Below are positions 5,994-6,008 of a stretch of 6,008 nucleotides of DNA, piece after piece. The notes under the pieces are model-generated. The model had not been told where the DNA came from and searched no databases. It was given only the letters and a program-made list of their open reading frames with translations. The position numbers were made by a program, and so were the translations under genes. Source of the stretch: an uncultured Bacilli bacterium (GTDB lineage: Bacteria > Bacillota_I > Bacilli_A > RF39 > UBA660); contig CAKPQS010000035.1 in the NCBI GenBank assembly GCA_934179675.1, positions 1-6,008 on the forward strand, written 5' to 3'. Each line of letters opens with the position of its first letter. The first letter of the stretch is position 1.

Positions 5994-6008
5994 GTGATGA
6001 AAAATCAC
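5994..6008 (+). terminator. Hairpin after the SNF2 gene, cut by the window edge
   Basis: GTGAT (5994-5998), loop GAAAA, ATCAC (6004-6008) form a 5-bp hairpin that ends exactly at the last base. Its place 28 bp after the SNF2 stop suggests a terminator whose T-run would lie just outside. The rival reading is the start of another gene: ATG at 5975 or 5990 is in frame to the edge (MSDEKS from 5990), but neither has a ribosome site. Confidence 0.4.

Overview
The window is very AT-rich (roughly a quarter G+C by eye), with short intergenic gaps, strong AGGAGG-type ribosome sites and A/T-rich hairpin terminators. All visible genes are on the + strand. Tryptophan is always TGG (about ten codons across the three genes), no gene needs TGA as a sense codon, and the visible stops are TAA and TAG, so the standard bacterial code applies rather than the Mycoplasma code. 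Together with a DUF285/BspA-type repeat protein, this suggests a low-GC Firmicutes or Tenericutes-like gut or host-associated bacterium (for example RF39-type Bacilli). That placement is inference.

Layout. (1) 1-1884 is the 3' part of a large secreted or surface repeat protein gene. Its frame is open from base 1, so the start lies outside the window. It carries eight exact-length 78-bp (26-residue) DUF285/BspA-type repeats plus a degenerate ninth, then a small beta domain and a C-terminal CUB-like domain. (2) 1941-2564, 56 bp downstream with no visible terminator between, encodes a 207-residue left-handed beta-helix acetyltransferase related to serine acetyltransferase but lacking one of its substrate-contacting histidines. 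It may be cotranscribed with the surface protein and may act on a cell-surface or glycan substrate (inference). (3) 2565-2773 is a 209-bp intergenic region with two tandem hairpin terminators, a candidate minus-strand small RNA gene of about 76 nt (own promoter, 8-bp closing stem, U-run terminator), and an extended -10 promoter for the next gene. (4) 2774-5965 is a complete 1063-residue SWIM/SNF2-family ATPase with all main motifs. (5) 5966-6008 is a short tail with a hairpin cut by the window edge, probably the terminator of the SNF2 gene.

No defence island, CRISPR array, tRNA, rRNA, insertion sequence or phage module is visible. The most interesting unexplained signal is the putative minus-strand small RNA at about 2589-2664. 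The second is the pairwise-duplicating repeat array in the surface protein.
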